Positions 27,243-35,542 of a DNA stretch of 64,000 nucleotides are shown here, in pieces. Each line of letters starts with the position of its first letter. The stretch's first letter is position 1. Position numbers and translations under genes: made by a program. This DNA comes from Clavibacter michiganensis (GTDB lineage: Bacteria; Actinomycetota; Actinomycetes; Actinomycetales; Microbacteriaceae), in the NCBI RefSeq assembly GCF_021216655.1, contig NZ_CP080437.1, positions 2,418,001-2,482,000 of the forward strand, read 5' to 3'. The notes beneath the pieces were generated by a model. It was not told the DNA's origin. It was given only the letters and a program-made list of their open reading frames with translations, and searched no databases.

Positions 27243-28841
27243 ATGACGACCACGACTTCCGCTCAATGGACCGAGCACTACCTCCGGACCGATGATGGAC
27301 CGTTCATCGTCCTGGGTGCAGAAGTGCACAACTCGAGCTCGAGCAGTCTCCCCGCGATCACGGAGTCGTTCGCGACGGTGCATCGGCTCGGTGCCAACAC
27401 CGTCCTCGCACCCGTCGCCTGGGATCTATTCGAGCCAGAGGAGGGCCGTTTCGATACCACCCTGATCGACGCGATGATCGAGACCGCGACCGACCTCGGC
27501 CTGCGATTGGTGCCCCTGTGGTTCGGCGCGTGGAAGAACGCGGTCTCGACCTACGCGCCGGGCTGGGTCAAGACGGACCAGCAGCGATTCCCTCGCGCAC
27601 TGTCGAAGGATGGTGCACGCCTCGACCACCTCACGCCCTTCTGCGACGCGACGCGCGACGCTGATGGTCGAGCGTTCGCCGCCCTGATGCGTCGCATCAC
27701 GGAGAAGGACCGTGATGGCACGGTCCTGATGGTGCAGATCGAGAACGAGATCGGCCTCCTCGGAGCGACGCGCGACTACAGCGACCTCGCCGAGGCTGCC
27801 TTCGCCGGTCTCGTTCCCGATGCCGTCGTCACCGCAGTCCAGGGTGAACCAGGAACACCAGTCCATCTCGCGTGGATGGACATGGGTCGACTCAGCAGCG
27901 GAACCTGGACGGACGTCTTCGGTGATCACGCCGTGGCACACGAGGCCTTCATGGCGGCCGCGTACGCTGCCTACGTCCAGGAGGTCGCCGCCGCCGGCCG
28001 AGAGGAGACCGACCTCCCGTACTTCGTCAACGCATGGCTCGACGCGGACAGCGTGCTGGACGGGCCGGTCGCCCTCGCCGGCGGGAAGGAGCCGGGGGAA
28101 TACCCTTCCGGCGGGCCCGTCGCCCGAGTCGCGGGGATCTGGGAAGCGCTGGCGCCGCAGCTCGACCTGCTCGCGCCCGACATGTATGTCGCCGATGCCG
28201 ACCCGGTCTTCACTGCGTTCGCTGGTCGCCGCAACCGGCTCTTCATCCCTGAGCTGCGCGCCGACGCGGTCGGCATCGGGCAGATGTTCGCCGCCCTCGG
28301 TTCGTACCGGGCGATCGGCGTCTCACCCTTCGGTATCGACAGTCTCGACCCCGACGACCCATCGAGCGCGCAGGTCGTCGATACCTACGGCCTCCTCGCC
28401 ATCGCAGCGGAACTCCTGCGCCGCGACCCCGCGGCGCGCACCATGGGCTTCATGCTCGATGACGAACATCCCGACGTGGTCATCTCCTTTCCGTCCGCCG
28501 AGCTGAGGATCAACACCCGTTCACCGTGGATACCCGCTCAGCCCGTGTACCCCGCGTACGGCATCGCCATCGAGGACGGCGACGGCGTCTTCGTCATAGG
28601 GCGCGGCTTCTGGGTCACCGTGGAGCCCAGCGACACGGGAACCCCGTCGCTCCTCTCCGCGGACGAGTACTCGCTCATCGACCGCGAACTCGTGGTGACA
28701 CGTCGACTCAACGGCGATGAGACTGCGGCGGGCACCCTCGTGCCCTTCCCCTTCGCGAACTCCCCGATGCTGACGGATCGGGTCATCCCGACGCGCCTGC
28801 CTGACGCAGGAGCGGTGAGGTTCCGCGTCTTCCACTACTGA
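27243..28841 (+). CDS. GH35/GH42-like beta-galactosidase (DUF5597 type)
   Basis: A 532-residue clan GH-A enzyme. The start ATG at 27243 lies 19 bp after the GH1 stop. The barrel opens with 'FIVLGAEVHNSSSSS', typical of the GH35/42-like group annotated with DUF5597 at the C-terminus. Glu169 in 'QIENEIG' fits the acid/base and Glu337 in 'FIPELRAD' the nucleophile. A beta-rich domain occupies roughly residues 390-532. It is cytoplasmic, having no signal peptide. Activity on galactosides, xylosides or related sugars is possible in this group. It is the last gene of the rightward run and ends 33 bp from the convergent GH43-like gene. Confidence 0.88.
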   Translation: MTTTTSAQWTEHYLRTDDGPFIVLGAEVHNSSSSSLPAITESFATVHRLGANTVLAPVAWDLFEPEEGRFDTTLIDAMIETATDLGLRLVPLWFGAWKNAVSTYAPGWVKTDQQRFPRALSKDGARLDHLTPFCDATRDADGRAFAALMRRITEKDRDGTVLMVQIENEIGLLGATRDYSDLAEAAFAGLVPDAVVTAVQGEPGTPVHLAWMDMGRLSSGTWTDVFGDHAVAHEAFMAAAYAAYVQEVAAAGREETDLPYFVNAWLDADSVLDGPVALAGGKEPGEYPSGGPVARVAGIWEALAPQLDLLAPDMYVADADPVFTAFAGRRNRLFIPELRADAVGIGQMFAALGSYRAIGVSPFGIDSLDPDDPSSAQVVDTYGLLAIAAELLRRDPAARTMGFMLDDEHPDVVISFPSAELRINTRSPWIPAQPVYPAYGIAIEDGDGVFVIGRGFWVTVEPSDTGTPSLLSADEYSLIDRELVVTRRLNGDETAAGTLVPFPFANSPMLTDRVIPTRLPDAGAVRFRVFHY

Positions 28842-28874
28842 CGTACCGTCGAGGGGTTGCCCCATGCGGATCAG

Positions 28875-30641
28875 TCACGCCGAGAGCGCGACTGCTTCCC
28901 CCGGGGTGACCCCTCCGGCGTTGTACGCGTCGACAGCGATCCAGTAGTCCTCCCCGGCGTTCAGGGTCGGCAGCTCCAGCTCCGCCGCCCCCCAGACCTG
29001 CCAGGAGTGGTACAGCCGATCCGGGCGACGTCCATAGCGGATGACGACGCCATCAGCCGAGTCGTCCGCCTGCCATCGCACTCGGGCAGCTGTCGGCTGG
29101 GTCCTCTGGAGACGCGGCACGACCGCGGCTGGCCGCGGCCTTCCGTCATGCCCGAACACGCGAAGACCGCTGATCGCGAAGACGCCACCCCAGGGCATGC
29201 TGATACCTGTCACACGGATGAAGCGGACGGGGAATGGCTGCTGTGGTCGGATCAGTCGATGCGGCGCATCGGAGGGATCGACGCCTCCGTCATGGAGAGT
29301 GACCCAGGTGGTTCCGTCCTCGGACGCCTCGAGCAGGTAACGGACCGGCACATCCTCGACCACCACGGCGCGGAACGCGTCGCGTGCTTCGTCCGGATCC
29401 CGCAGTGGCCGAGCCGGCTTGTGCTTCACCATCTCATGGTCGGCGAGATTGACTTGGATCGCGTGCACCGTCCGAGGCGTCCCCATGTCGAGCGTCAACG
29501 CTTCACCGGGACGCGTGGAGCCGGCGGCCCACCAGGTGCGGATGTCCTCGTCAACCGCGAGCTCCGGCCCGTGGCCCTGAGCATGGGACGTGGCAGAGGT
29601 CGCCGACCGATACGACTGCAACATCCATCGCGGCGAGTGGTCATGCCACGGATCGGCTGGTCCGTCCGGGACGACGGTCGGGTAGTCACCGAAGGTCTGA
29701 TTGCAGAACAGCGTGCCGTCCTCGTCGAATCCTGCAGGGAAGAGGCCGATCCGACGCTCGAAGTGGTGATTGACCGACACGCGCATGGTCGCGGCATGCC
29801 ACCAGTTGCCGTGCGCGTCCTGGAAGGTGCTGCCATGCCCTGCACCGGTGACGAAGCCACCCGGCTTGGAGGAGAAGGGGCTGTCGGGTGAGTAGGTGTA
29901 GGGGCCGAGCGGGTTGCTCGCCGTGTAGTAACCGTCCGAGTACACGTTGTACTCGGTACCGGGGCCCGCGTACTGCAGGTAGTACGTTCCGTCGTGCTCC
30001 GTCATCCAAGCGCCCTCGATGAACGGCGTCGTGCTGTGGGTCCCGAAGAGGCGCGCTGACAGCTTCTCCCTGATGGTCGACGGCGGGCGCACCACATTGG
30101 ACTCGCCCGGTCGTTCCCAGCCGTGCTCGTCGGGCTGCCCCGAGAGCAGGTCGACGGCGCTTCCGAGCGGGCGGAAGTCCTGGTCGACCTCCACTCCACG
30201 TAGAGGCTCCTTGTTGGAGCAGCCCCAGTACAGGTACCTCCGCCCGTCCCGGTCCTGGAAGTAGTTGGGGTCGTAGTAGGCGAACGAGCTCTCCGCGACG
30301 AGGGCGAATGGCTCGACGAGCGGGTCGCGTGACCGCAGGACCGGGCAGGGGCCCCTCCGTCGGGAGGCTGTGACGTAGAGGCTCCCGTCCATGTCGCGGA
30401 CATCCGGGGCGTAATCCCCTTCCGGCAGCTGCGGCGTGGCGACGAAGACCCACGACGCGAGGTCGTCGGAGTGGAAGAAGCCTCCGGTCATGGACGCGAA
30501 CAGGTAGTACCTGCCCCGGAACAGCACGACGGAGGGGTCGGCTGCCTCGCGGAACACCGCGCGTACGGGGCCGCGACCGAAGTCCTGATAGCGATACGGC
30601 AGATCGATGGGATTGCAGATCACGGTGCGGTGAGCGTCCAC
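28875..30641 (-). CDS. GH43-like five-bladed propeller glycosidase with discoidin and Fn3 domains
   Basis: The protein has 588 residues from the GTG at 30641, which has AGGAG eight bases upstream; the longer frame would run through the operator DNA. The N-terminal beta-propeller has the family 43 triad context: base Asp35 in 'REAADPSVVLF', a middle Asp in 'DYAPDVRD' or 'YYDPNYF', and the acid Glu in 'FIEGAWMTEHDG'. An F5/8 type C (discoidin) sugar-binding domain follows, with 'RTWWAAGSTRPGEALTLDMG', and then an Fn3-like domain. There is no signal peptide. Arabinosidase or xylosidase-type activity is likely. It is divergent from the MFS-GH78 operon, and two operator copies lie between. Confidence 0.9.
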   Translation of the reverse strand: MDAHRTVICNPIDLPYRYQDFGRGPVRAVFREAADPSVVLFRGRYYLFASMTGGFFHSDDLASWVFVATPQLPEGDYAPDVRDMDGSLYVTASRRRGPCPVLRSRDPLVEPFALVAESSFAYYDPNYFQDRDGRRYLYWGCSNKEPLRGVEVDQDFRPLGSAVDLLSGQPDEHGWERPGESNVVRPPSTIREKLSARLFGTHSTTPFIEGAWMTEHDGTYYLQYAGPGTEYNVYSDGYYTASNPLGPYTYSPDSPFSSKPGGFVTGAGHGSTFQDAHGNWWHAATMRVSVNHHFERRIGLFPAGFDEDGTLFCNQTFGDYPTVVPDGPADPWHDHSPRWMLQSYRSATSATSHAQGHGPELAVDEDIRTWWAAGSTRPGEALTLDMGTPRTVHAIQVNLADHEMVKHKPARPLRDPDEARDAFRAVVVEDVPVRYLLEASEDGTTWVTLHDGGVDPSDAPHRLIRPQQPFPVRFIRVTGISMPWGGVFAISGLRVFGHDGRPRPAAVVPRLQRTQPTAARVRWQADDSADGVVIRYGRRPDRLYHSWQVWGAAELELPTLNAGEDYWIAVDAYNAGGVTPGEAVALSA

Positions 30642-30672
30642 GAGGTCTCCTGTCCTGCGACGGCCAGCGTCT

Positions 30673-30686
30673 TTGCCGCGCGTCAA
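30673..30686. promoter_or_regulatory. Operator variant TTGCCGCGCGTCAA (GH43 side)
   Basis: One mismatch from the perfect palindrome. Read leftward it is TTGACGCGCGGCAA, 32 bp upstream of the GH43-like start. It lies 31 bp (about three helical turns) from the next copy at 30704, so two repressor dimers could bind on the same face. Confidence 0.72.
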
Positions 30687-30703
30687 CGAGTCTAGGGGCG
30701 CTA

Positions 30704-30717
30704 TTGACGCGCGCCAA
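30704..30717. promoter_or_regulatory. Operator variant TTGACGCGCGCCAA with embedded -35 (MFS side)
   Basis: One mismatch from the palindrome. TTGACG at 30704-30709 and TTCTCT at 30727-30732 form a promoter with a 17-bp gap, identical in layout to the GH2 operon promoter at 21052. The MFS start is 59 bp downstream of the operator. Confidence 0.75.
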
Positions 30718-30775
30718 TATGCATGGTTCTCTTCTCTCGATCGGTCCACTGGCGGGCCGTCGAAGGGAACGACCC

Positions 30776-32155
30776 ATGTCCGAAGACGAACGCGGGACCC
30801 GGCGGGCCGACTCGCCGCGCAACGCCCTTGTCAACATCTCTCCGCTCACCGACCCGAACATCGAGGCGACGCAGCGCGAAGCCGCGGGAGCGTTCGGCGG
30901 CGATCCTGTAGTCACCGGGACGTCCGAGAGCAACGAACCGCCCCGCGTGGGCGCCGGCTTCGTCGCCGTCTACTCCCTGACGTACTTCGGCTTCTTCCTC
31001 GTGCTCTTCGTGCCGTCGCTGTTCAGCCTCGCGTACAAGGTGCAGCTCATCGAGCCCGAGGGGAAGGAGGCGGCTCTGGGTCTGATCGTCGGGATCGGAG
31101 CACTCTTCAACCTCATCCTCGGCCCGATCTTCGGCGTGCTCAGCGATGCGACACGACTCCGCTGGGGACGGCGGCGCCCGTTCCTCGTCTTCGGTCTCGG
31201 CGTGGCGGCTCTTGCGGCCTGCCTGATCGCGATCGCGCCGTCTGTACCGCTCGTCCTCGCGGGCTGGATCATCGCGCAGGTCGCAGCAAGTGCGATCAGC
31301 GCCGCACTCAATCCAACCCTTCCCGAGCGCGTACCGGCTGAACAACGCGGAAAGCTGGGCGCTCTGAGCGGCGTGGCGGCGTCCATCGCCGGCGTGAGCG
31401 CGACCCTCGTCGGCAGCCTCCTCACCGGCGATCTCGTCCTCCTCTTCCTGCTGCCGGTGGCTGTGCTGGCCGTCGGAGTCGTGCTGTGGCTGTTCGTCGT
31501 CCCGGACGCTCCCGCACCCGCGGGAGCACAACGACCGATCGGGGCAGCGCTGCGTTCCTTGCTCTTCGACCCGCGCAAGCACCCCGACTTCGCCTGGGTA
31601 TGGATCGGCAAGTTCTGCCTCCAGATAGGGCTCGCGTTCTTCACGACCTACCAGCTGTACTTTCTCCTAGACCGCCTCGGCTTCACCGCAGAAGAAGCAG
31701 GCCGGCAGCTGGCCGTCGTCGGTGGGATCTCCCTTCTCGCCACCATGCTCTTTACGATCGCCGGAGGAACGCTCTCAGACCGCCTGCGTCGGCGAAAGCC
31801 CTTCATCTACCTCGCCTCGGCCATGATCGCCGCCGGAATGATCACCGCCGCCTTCTCCTCCGACTTCGTCATCTACGCCGTCGCGGGCGCGCTGCTCGCT
31901 GCCGGAACCGGGGCTTTCAACTCCGTCGACCTCGCGCTGGCCTCGGATGTGCTTCCTGATAAGGCTGAGAGCGGCAAGTGGATGTCGATCTATCACCTGT
32001 CCGGCGCTCTCTCGACGGCTGTGGGGCCGGCCATCGCCCCACTCGTTCTCTCGACGGGCGCCTCCGGCGCGAACTACACCCTGCTCTTCGTCTCCGGAGG
32101 CATCCTCGCCCTTGGATCTGTCATCACGGTGATCAGGGTGCGGGGTGCTCGATGA
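30776..32155 (+). CDS. MFS glycoside/sugar transporter
   Basis: The protein has 459 residues from the ATG at 30776 with AAGGGA seven bases upstream. A polar N-terminal tail of about 55 residues precedes twelve predicted helices. The cytoplasmic loop between helices 2 and 3 reads 'GVLSDATRLRWGRRRPF', the form seen in the glycoside-pentoside and sucrose-transporter branches of the MFS, and is repeated in the second half as 'GTLSDRLRRRKPF'. The GH78 gene starts on its stop codon, so it probably imports a rhamnose-containing glycoside or oligosaccharide for that enzyme. It is controlled by the 30704 operator. Confidence 0.92.
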   Translation: MSEDERGTRRADSPRNALVNISPLTDPNIEATQREAAGAFGGDPVVTGTSESNEPPRVGAGFVAVYSLTYFGFFLVLFVPSLFSLAYKVQLIEPEGKEAALGLIVGIGALFNLILGPIFGVLSDATRLRWGRRRPFLVFGLGVAALAACLIAIAPSVPLVLAGWIIAQVAASAISAALNPTLPERVPAEQRGKLGALSGVAASIAGVSATLVGSLLTGDLVLLFLLPVAVLAVGVVLWLFVVPDAPAPAGAQRPIGAALRSLLFDPRKHPDFAWVWIGKFCLQIGLAFFTTYQLYFLLDRLGFTAEEAGRQLAVVGGISLLATMLFTIAGGTLSDRLRRRKPFIYLASAMIAAGMITAAFSSDFVIYAVAGALLAAGTGAFNSVDLALASDVLPDKAESGKWMSIYHLSGALSTAVGPAIAPLVLSTGASGANYTLLFVSGGILALGSVITVIRVRGAR

Positions 32156-34653
32156 CGGCGCACGACTGGCAAGCGAGATTCGTCGGCAGTAGCACCCCGT
32201 CGAGCGCCGGCGATCCGGCACTCTACGTGCGTCACACCTTCTCCCTCCGTGACGACGTCCTCAACGCGACACTGCATGTCACAGCCCTCGGCATCGTCGA
32301 ACCGTCGTTGAATGGGGCGAAAGTCGGCAACGAACTCCTCGCGCCCGGGTGGACTTCGTACCGGCACCGTCTCGGAGTCAGCAGCTACGACGTCACATCC
32401 TCCCTCCAGCCGGGAGAGAACGTCCTCGGAGCCGTCGTGGGGGAGGGCTGGGCCGCTGGCCTGTTGAGCTACGAAGGCATCCGCCACAACTACATCGACC
32501 GCCCTGCCGTCTTCCTCCAGCTCGAGGTCGAGTACGCCGACCGCACTGAGACGATCGTCAGCGGCGAAGCCTCCCGCTGCTCCACCGGCGCCGTCAAGGC
32601 CCACGGCCTCTACGAGGGCGAGGAGTACGACGCCCGACTCGAGCCGACCGGCTGGGACCAGCCAGGGTTCGATGACGGTGCGTGGCAATCGGCCGTCGTG
32701 ATCGAGTGGGATCTCGCGACCCTGCGAGCGGACATCGCGCCCCCCATTCGAGCCATGGAGGAGATCGAACCGGTCGCGATCACGACGACGCCAGCTGGGC
32801 GCACGGTCGTCGACTTCGGAGTGAACCTCGTGGGCTGGGTGCGGATCCGGGTCTCGGGAGATCGCGGTGCAACTGTGGTCCTTCGACATGCGGAGACGCT
32901 CACGCCCGGTGGCGAGCCAGAGTACGAGTCGAACCGAGGCGCGGCAGCTACGGACCGCTACACAATGCGCGGGGGAGAGGTCCCCGAGACGTGGGAGCCC
33001 AGGTTCACCTTCCATGGCTTCCGCTACGTGGACGTCGAAGGCTGGCCCGGCACGCTGTCGGCGGAGGACATCCGCGCCATCGTCGTTCACAGCGACATGG
33101 CCCGATCGGGATGGTTCGAGACGTCCAACGACCTCGTCACGAAGTTCCACGGCAATGTCGTGCGCTCGATGCGCGGTAACTTCGTCGGCGTTCCGACCGA
33201 CTGTCCTCAGCGCGACGAGCGAATGGGATGGACAGGTGACCTCAACGCGTTCGCGCCGTCGGCTGCCTTCCTCTACGACGTCCGAGGGGTGCTCCGATCC
33301 TGGCTCGAAGACCTCGCCGCCGAGCAGACCGAGAAGGGCTTCGTGCCCTGGGTCGTGCCTGACATCCTGACCCACCCGTCCGCGCCCACTGCACTCTGGA
33401 GCGATGTGGCCATCAGCCTTCCGTGGGTTCTGTACAACGAGTACGGAGACCTCGAGATCCTTCGGCGCAGCTACCCGTCGATGGTCGCCTTCATGACGCA
33501 GGTCGAACCGCTTCTCGATGAGGATGGCCTATGGAGCAAGGGGTACCAGTTCGGCGACTGGCTCGATCCGGACGCACCTCCGGAGAACGCCGCGGCGGGT
33601 AAGACGGACAAGCACCTCGTCGCGTCCGCGTACCTATGCAAGACCACACGAGAACTTGCCGCTACCGCTGGTCTTTTAGGAGAGGAGGACGACGCCGCGC
33701 ATTTCTCAGCGTTGGCCGAGCGTGTCCGGGCGGCGTTCCGCCATCAGTACGTCACCCCGGCAGGACGAGTGACCAATGAATCATCCACCGCATACGCTCT
33801 CGCCATCGTGTTCGAGATCCTGCAAGGCGAGCAGCGTCGAAAAGCCGGCGACCGGCTCGCTGAGCTCGTAGCGCAATCTGGCTACCGGATCTCGACGGGG
33901 TTCGCAGGAACACCGCACGTGGCCGATGCGCTCACCAGTACGGGTCACGTGCAGGAGGCGTACCTGCTCCTACTCGAAGAAGGTTGCCCCTCCTTCCTCT
34001 ACCCGGTGACCATGGGTGCGACGACCATCTGGGAGCGATGGGACTCCGTCCTCCCTGATGGCACCCTCAACTCCACCGGCATGACGTCGCTCAACCACTA
34101 TGCCCTCGGCTCGGTCGCCGACTGGCTCCATCGCGTCGTGGGCGGGCTCGAGAGGATCGAGCCCGGCTGGCAGCGGATCAAGATCGCTCCCATCCCTGGT
34201 GGGAACCTCACGTCGGCACGTGTCGCACACGACACCGTGCTCGGCCGTGCCGAAGTGGGGTGGCAGCTGGAGAGCGGCCACATGGAGCTCAACGTCGTCA
34301 TTCCCGAAGGAGCAACGGCGACAGTCGTTCTGCCTTTGCACCCCGACAACCTCGTCGAGGAGGTTGGGCCGGGCGGTCACTCGTGGCGTTACGCGACGAC
34401 GCAGGACGCACGCCGCACATACGGACTGGATACTCCACTCGCGGTGCTTGTCGAGAACCGGCGAGCTTGGCAAGAGGTACTCAAGGTCTTTGCCACTCAT
34501 CTCCCCGGCATCTCCATCGACAGCAATGTCCCGGAGGCCGCAGCGATGACGCTCGACATGATCATGGTTCACCTCCCCGTCCAACTGATGACGGCAGGAC
34601 CGGAGGCGCTGAGACGTGACCTCGAAGCGACGCTTGAGCGCTTGAGCAACTGA
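32152..34653 (+). CDS. GH78 alpha-L-rhamnosidase with C-terminal helical tail
   Basis: The 833-residue protein starts at the ATG overlapping the transporter stop (ATGA). After N-terminal beta domains it has the GH78 barrel with 'DCPQRDERMGWTGD' near residues 350-363 (general acid Glu356) and 'TIWERWDS' around 630, holding the second catalytic Glu. The usual beta-sandwich follows. The final ~75 residues from 'TPLAVLVENR' resemble the tails of the two GH3 enzymes. No signal peptide is present, so it removes terminal rhamnose from imported compounds. It is shorter than many GH78 enzymes of about 1,000 residues and appears to lack one N-terminal carbohydrate-binding domain. Confidence 0.93.
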   Translation: MTAHDWQARFVGSSTPSSAGDPALYVRHTFSLRDDVLNATLHVTALGIVEPSLNGAKVGNELLAPGWTSYRHRLGVSSYDVTSSLQPGENVLGAVVGEGWAAGLLSYEGIRHNYIDRPAVFLQLEVEYADRTETIVSGEASRCSTGAVKAHGLYEGEEYDARLEPTGWDQPGFDDGAWQSAVVIEWDLATLRADIAPPIRAMEEIEPVAITTTPAGRTVVDFGVNLVGWVRIRVSGDRGATVVLRHAETLTPGGEPEYESNRGAAATDRYTMRGGEVPETWEPRFTFHGFRYVDVEGWPGTLSAEDIRAIVVHSDMARSGWFETSNDLVTKFHGNVVRSMRGNFVGVPTDCPQRDERMGWTGDLNAFAPSAAFLYDVRGVLRSWLEDLAAEQTEKGFVPWVVPDILTHPSAPTALWSDVAISLPWVLYNEYGDLEILRRSYPSMVAFMTQVEPLLDEDGLWSKGYQFGDWLDPDAPPENAAAGKTDKHLVASAYLCKTTRELAATAGLLGEEDDAAHFSALAERVRAAFRHQYVTPAGRVTNESSTAYALAIVFEILQGEQRRKAGDRLAELVAQSGYRISTGFAGTPHVADALTSTGHVQEAYLLLLEEGCPSFLYPVTMGATTIWERWDSVLPDGTLNSTGMTSLNHYALGSVADWLHRVVGGLERIEPGWQRIKIAPIPGGNLTSARVAHDTVLGRAEVGWQLESGHMELNVVIPEGATATVVLPLHPDNLVEEVGPGGHSWRYATTQDARRTYGLDTPLAVLVENRRAWQEVLKVFATHLPGISIDSNVPEAAAMTLDMIMVHLPVQLMTAGPEALRRDLEATLERLSN

Positions 34654-35542
34654 GAGACGGCGTGACGCTTGATTACAGCGGCGCCCCGTCCCGCCGCTCG
34701 GCGGGCTCGCCGCCGATCCGAACGCCCGGCGGCTGTCCACCGACGTTTTCGGCCGCTCCTACTCAGGCGTCGCGCTCGATGTTGCGGAACCGGCAGCCGC
34801 TGCCATGTCGATACGCACAATTCTTCACTACATCCCCAGCGTCTCCGAGAAGTTCCGCTACAGCCCCGACGACACCCTCACCGAATGTCTCGGCGTACTT
34901 GGGGTCGCGGGCCGAGTGGGAAGCAATCGGTGGTTGGGACACCTTCTGGCCGTCCCGCCCGAACCGCACGCCCCTTTTGCTCGACCATGGCTATGGCGAG
35001 ACGCTCTCGACGCGTGACAGGGACGTAGGCGTGCTGCGGGCAGTCGCAGCGCACCGCGACCAGCGCGATGCCCACGGTGAACGAAGTCCCGCCAAGTGCG
35101 ACGGTGAGGCGCACGCCGTGGCGGCGCACGGACGCGGCCGAGGTGAGGACCCCGGTCATTGATCCGACGGACAGACCGAGCAGCACGAGGCCTACCCCGC
35201 GGTGGATGCGGTGAGGAGGTCGCGGACGGCGGGCGTCCGCACCACCCAAGACGACATGTCGATCCCGAAGACGAGCTTGAACCCGAACACCGCGAGCCGT
35301 CGGAGCCGCAGCGCGCTCTGGCTCAAGGGGCAGCGACCTCGGCGATGTCAGCTGTGCGTGCGCGTAAGCGCGGGGCTCCGCTTTGTGCTCGCTCGTGCGC
35401 GTTCCGTCGTGCATGTCAGTTCTCTATTCCGTGCGGTGTCACGACATGCGAGTGGAGTCGGGAACTCGGCCACCCGCCGACGACGCTACCGAGCTGATGT
35501 CGTGACGCCGGACAGGCCCGCATGGACCCGGCCAGTATTGAC
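34654..35542. other. 889-bp stretch of decayed sequence without an intact gene
   Basis: No open frame here has a start site, length and composition that convince me. The rightward frame near 34690-34990 (including 'RLSTDVFGRSYSGVALDVAEP') reads like protein sequence but I cannot assign it. At 35050-35326 there is a broken MFS transporter on the other strand. A perfect 10-bp inverted repeat, GTCACGACAT at 35438-35447 and ATGTCGTGAC at 35497-35506, lies before the GH31 stop. The stretch looks like a seam between two gene blocks. Confidence 0.6.
35050..35326 (-). pseudogene. Remnant of MFS transporter, frameshifted and truncated
   Basis: From a TTG at 35326 the leftward strand reads an MFS first helix and loop ('FGFKLVFGIDMSSWVVRTP', 'AVRDLLTASTAG') and then hits TAG at 35194-35192. 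Shifting frame by one base continues the protein as 'GLVLLGLSVGSMTGVL' and 'SVRRHGVRLTVALGG'. After 'VGIALVAV', near 35050, similarity is lost. The order is exactly that of helices 1-3 of an MFS permease, so this is a broken gene with at least one frameshift and the C-terminal three quarters missing. It no longer encodes a transporter. Confidence 0.75.

Noticed and set aside
34662..35162. Rightward 166-codon open frame after GH78
   Set aside because: It has low-complexity composition and no ribosome-binding site, and part of it lies antisense to the recognisable MFS remnant.
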